From: Palsa-89 sp963824345
Lineage (GTDB): Bacteria > Acidobacteriota > Terriglobia > Bryobacterales > Bryobacteraceae
Length of the DNA stretch: 64,000 nucleotides
Assembly: GCA_963824345.1 (NCBI GenBank)
Contig: CAWGOZ010000003.1
Location: 62,001 to 126,000 of the forward strand
Reading direction: 5' to 3'
The position numbers and the translations under genes are program-made. A model generated the notes under the pieces. That model did no database searches, was not told where the DNA came from, and saw nothing but the letters and a program-made list of their open reading frames with translations. Positions 62,436 through 64,000 of the stretch are shown here, in pieces. The first letter of the stretch is position 1; every line of letters begins with the position of its first letter.

Positions 62436-63497
62436 CTACGCCAGAGCGAGATTGGCCTGGGCGCGAAGCGAGAAGTCGTCGAACTGTCCGGCGCGAAGTT
62501 TTGGAAACGCCGCGGCGGCGATCATGGCCGCGTTGTCGGTGGCAAGCGCCGGAGCGGGGAAATAGACCGGACAGGCCAGACCGGCTGCGCGGGCGGCGCT
62601 GCGCAGACCGGCGTTCGAAGCCACGCCGCCGGAGACGATAAAGGACCGCGCGCCGATTTCTTCGATGGAAACGCTAGCACGGCGCAGCAATTCTTCGATG
62701 ACGGTGTATTGGAAAGAGGCCAGCAGGTCGAGCGTGGGCTGGGGAGTGAGCGGAAGAAAATCGGACGCCGAAGTGCCGTGGGAACGGCGCCGGGCTTCGA
62801 TTTCCGCGGTCAGGTTGTGGCTCTCCACCCATCGCAGCACGGCGGTTTTGATCCCGCTGAAACTGAAATCGAGCGTATTGCCCTTCATGCGCGCGAGCGT
62901 GAACTTTACGGCGCGGGGATCGCCATGGGGAGCCAGTTGATCGACGATGGGACCTCCGGGATAACCGAATCCGAGAAGTTTGGCGACCTTGTCGTACGCT
63001 TCGCCCGCCGCATCGTCGCGCGTTTTCCCGATCAATCGATAGGCTGTGAGACCTTCGCCGACTTCGAACAGGTGCGTGTGGCCGCCGCTCACCACCAATG
63101 CCAGCGCGGGATATTCGATGCGCGCGCCGACTTCCAGCAGAACGGCGTGAATATGGCCTTCGATATGATTGATCCCGATCAGCGGCAGATCGCGAGCAAA
63201 ACAGAGCGCCTTCGCGTACGTGATGCCCACCAGCAGCGAGCCTACCAGGCCCGGACCTTTGGTGACTGCGATGGCGGCCAGATCGTCGAAACCGGCGCCG
63301 GCTTGCTCCAGAGCCAGACGAACCACGGGCACGATAGCGCGCAGGTGCTCGCGCGAAGCAAGCTCGGGAACCACGCCGCCGTATTTTCCGTGCGTGGCCA
63401 GCTGCGAAGCCACCACAGAGGAGAGAATGGCGGAACCGTCTGCCACCACGGCGGCCGCGGTTTCATCGCACGAAGTTTCAACGCCTAAAATCTTCAA
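62436..63497 (-). CDS. tsaD: tRNA N6-adenosine threonylcarbamoyltransferase
   Basis: 353 residues. Transfers threonylcarbamoyl to A37 of tRNAs that read ANN codons. ILGVETSCDETAAAVV opens the ASKHA fold, INHIEGHIHAVLL gives the metal-binding histidines, and LVVSGGHTHLFEV, YDKVAKLLGFGYPGGP and VSGGVASNAGLR are all present. The TTG at 63497 begins right at the family start, while a frame to 63965 runs through queA and is rejected. Divergent from queA, with 27 bases between starts. Confidence 0.95.
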   Translation of the reverse strand: MKILGVETSCDETAAAVVADGSAILSSVVASQLATHGKYGGVVPELASREHLRAIVPVVRLALEQAGAGFDDLAAIAVTKGPGLVGSLLVGITYAKALCFARDLPLIGINHIEGHIHAVLLEVGARIEYPALALVVSGGHTHLFEVGEGLTAYRLIGKTRDDAAGEAYDKVAKLLGFGYPGGPIVDQLAPHGDPRAVKFTLARMKGNTLDFSFSGIKTAVLRWVESHNLTAEIEARRRSHGTSASDFLPLTPQPTLDLLASFQYTVIEELLRRASVSIEEIGARSFIVSGGVASNAGLRSAARAAGLACPVYFPAPALATDNAAMIAAAAFPKLRAGQFDDFSLRAQANLALA

Positions 63498-63524
63498 AGC
63501 TGACCTGCGTTGGTATGGTGGGAC

Positions 63525-64000
63525 TTGGATCTGTCTCCATTTCATTATCACTTGCCGCAATCGTCCATTGCGCAGCAGCCGCTCGAGGATCGCGCGGGGG
63601 CGCGCATGCTGGTGCTGTATCGCGGCGAGCAGCGCTGGGAGGATCGGGCATTCCGGGAAGTTGCCCAGTTCCTGCAGCGCGGCGACTGCCTGGTGCTGAA
63701 CGATTCGAAGGTGTTTCCATCCAGATTGTACGGGCGGCGGGTTGGCGGAACAGGCCTGGTGGAAGTACTGCTGGTGCATCCCGTCAGCGAGGATGCGAAG
63801 ACCTGGACCGCGCTGGTGCATCCGGGCCGCAAGATCGGCATGGGCCAGCGGATCGAATTTGACGGTGTCGAGGCCGAAGTCCTCGCGCGCGCCGGTTGGG
63901 GCGAACGCACCTTGCGGTTCCACACTGAGGGCGATCTTTACCAACTGCTGTGGAAAATCGGACATGTCCCTTTACCTCCGTACATCAAGCGCGCCGACAC
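63525..64000 (+). CDS. queA: S-adenosylmethionine:tRNA ribosyltransferase-isomerase, N-terminal part
   Basis: The first 158 residues, running off the right edge. LDLSPFHYHLPQSSIAQQPL begins the protein as in QueA, then DCLVLNDSKVFPSRLYGRR, LVHPGRKIGMGQ and GHVPLPPYIKRAD. The enzyme makes epoxyqueuosine on tRNA in the queuosine pathway. The start is TTG at 63525 with GGTGGGA upstream. The C-terminal half is outside the window, so integrity cannot be judged. Confidence 0.93.
   Translation, partial: MDLSPFHYHLPQSSIAQQPLEDRAGARMLVLYRGEQRWEDRAFREVAQFLQRGDCLVLNDSKVFPSRLYGRRVGGTGLVEVLLVHPVSEDAKTWTALVHPGRKIGMGQRIEFDGVEAEVLARAGWGERTLRFHTEGDLYQLLWKIGHVPLPPYIKRAD

Noticed and set aside
63498..63965. 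Longer N-terminus for TsaD reaching 63965
   Set aside because: That part is antisense to queA, and TsaD proteins start directly at the ILGVETSCDE segment.

Overview
The window looks like a piece of chromosome from a GC-rich, Gram-negative, free-living bacterium. The best guess is an Acidobacteriota member of the Solibacter/Bryobacter type. This rests on overall gene flavour: an ECF sigma operon with LiaF-like and DUF4097 proteins, YfhO and other polytopic membrane proteins, an HAE-type RND pump, a split glycine cleavage P-protein, GTP-type PEPCK, Uma2 and VapBC genes, and many TTG starts. It is an inference from familiarity with these families, not from a search. Coding density is very high. 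No gap exceeds about 250 bases; the longest is the rpoD leader, 8312-8556. I saw no CRISPR array, insertion sequence, rRNA, phage gene or replication origin.

Layout. 1-2.9 kb: a cut-off HAD protein, a LON-domain protein, aroK, a glycerate kinase broken by one extra base, and a decayed HicB-like fragment. 3-6.7 kb: a minus-strand five-gene ECF sigma/anti-sigma/membrane operon with 4-base stop/start overlaps at every junction. 6.7-10.8 kb: flippase-like membrane protein, nrdR, the principal sigma factor with promoter and terminator, ubiX. 10.8-16.3 kb: a minus-strand polysaccharide export and membrane glycosyltransferase-like operon. 16.4-20.7 kb: carA-carB. 20.7-29 kb: membrane and secreted proteins, a thiolase, a ring-cleaving dioxygenase with an esterase, PHP and VOC proteins, and tRNA-Arg(TCG).

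29-34.2 kb: an STAS protein followed by gcvT-gcvH-gcvPA-gcvPB. 34.2-39.1 kb: two thioredoxin-fold proteins, a zinc alcohol dehydrogenase, a large GT39-like membrane protein, a 52-residue charged ORF and a VapBC-type pair. 39.1-45.2 kb: a PQQ dehydrogenase, GT9, AI-2E-type permease, and ruvX-mltG. 45.2-50.5 kb: nucleotidyltransferase-fold protein, Uma2 nuclease-fold protein, SDR epimerase overlapping inositol-phosphate synthase, an orphan LytTR regulator and a tandem GNAT protein. 50.5-55 kb: an RND pump with the permease upstream of its adaptor. 55-64 kb: PEPCK, a CpaE-like pseudo-receiver ATPase behind a possibly structured leader, DedA, Mrp/ApbC, a large secreted alpha/beta hydrolase, tsaD, and the start of queA.

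Most of the window is core metabolism and information processing: shikimate, pyrimidine/arginine precursor, one-carbon and gluconeogenic steps, tRNA modification, and transcription. Between these sit envelope-building and stress modules. The most interesting groups are the sigma/LiaF-like operon, the export operon lacking soluble glycosyltransferases, the inositol-phosphate synthase/epimerase pair, and the CpaE-like protein with its leader. I did not recognise any wholly new defence system.
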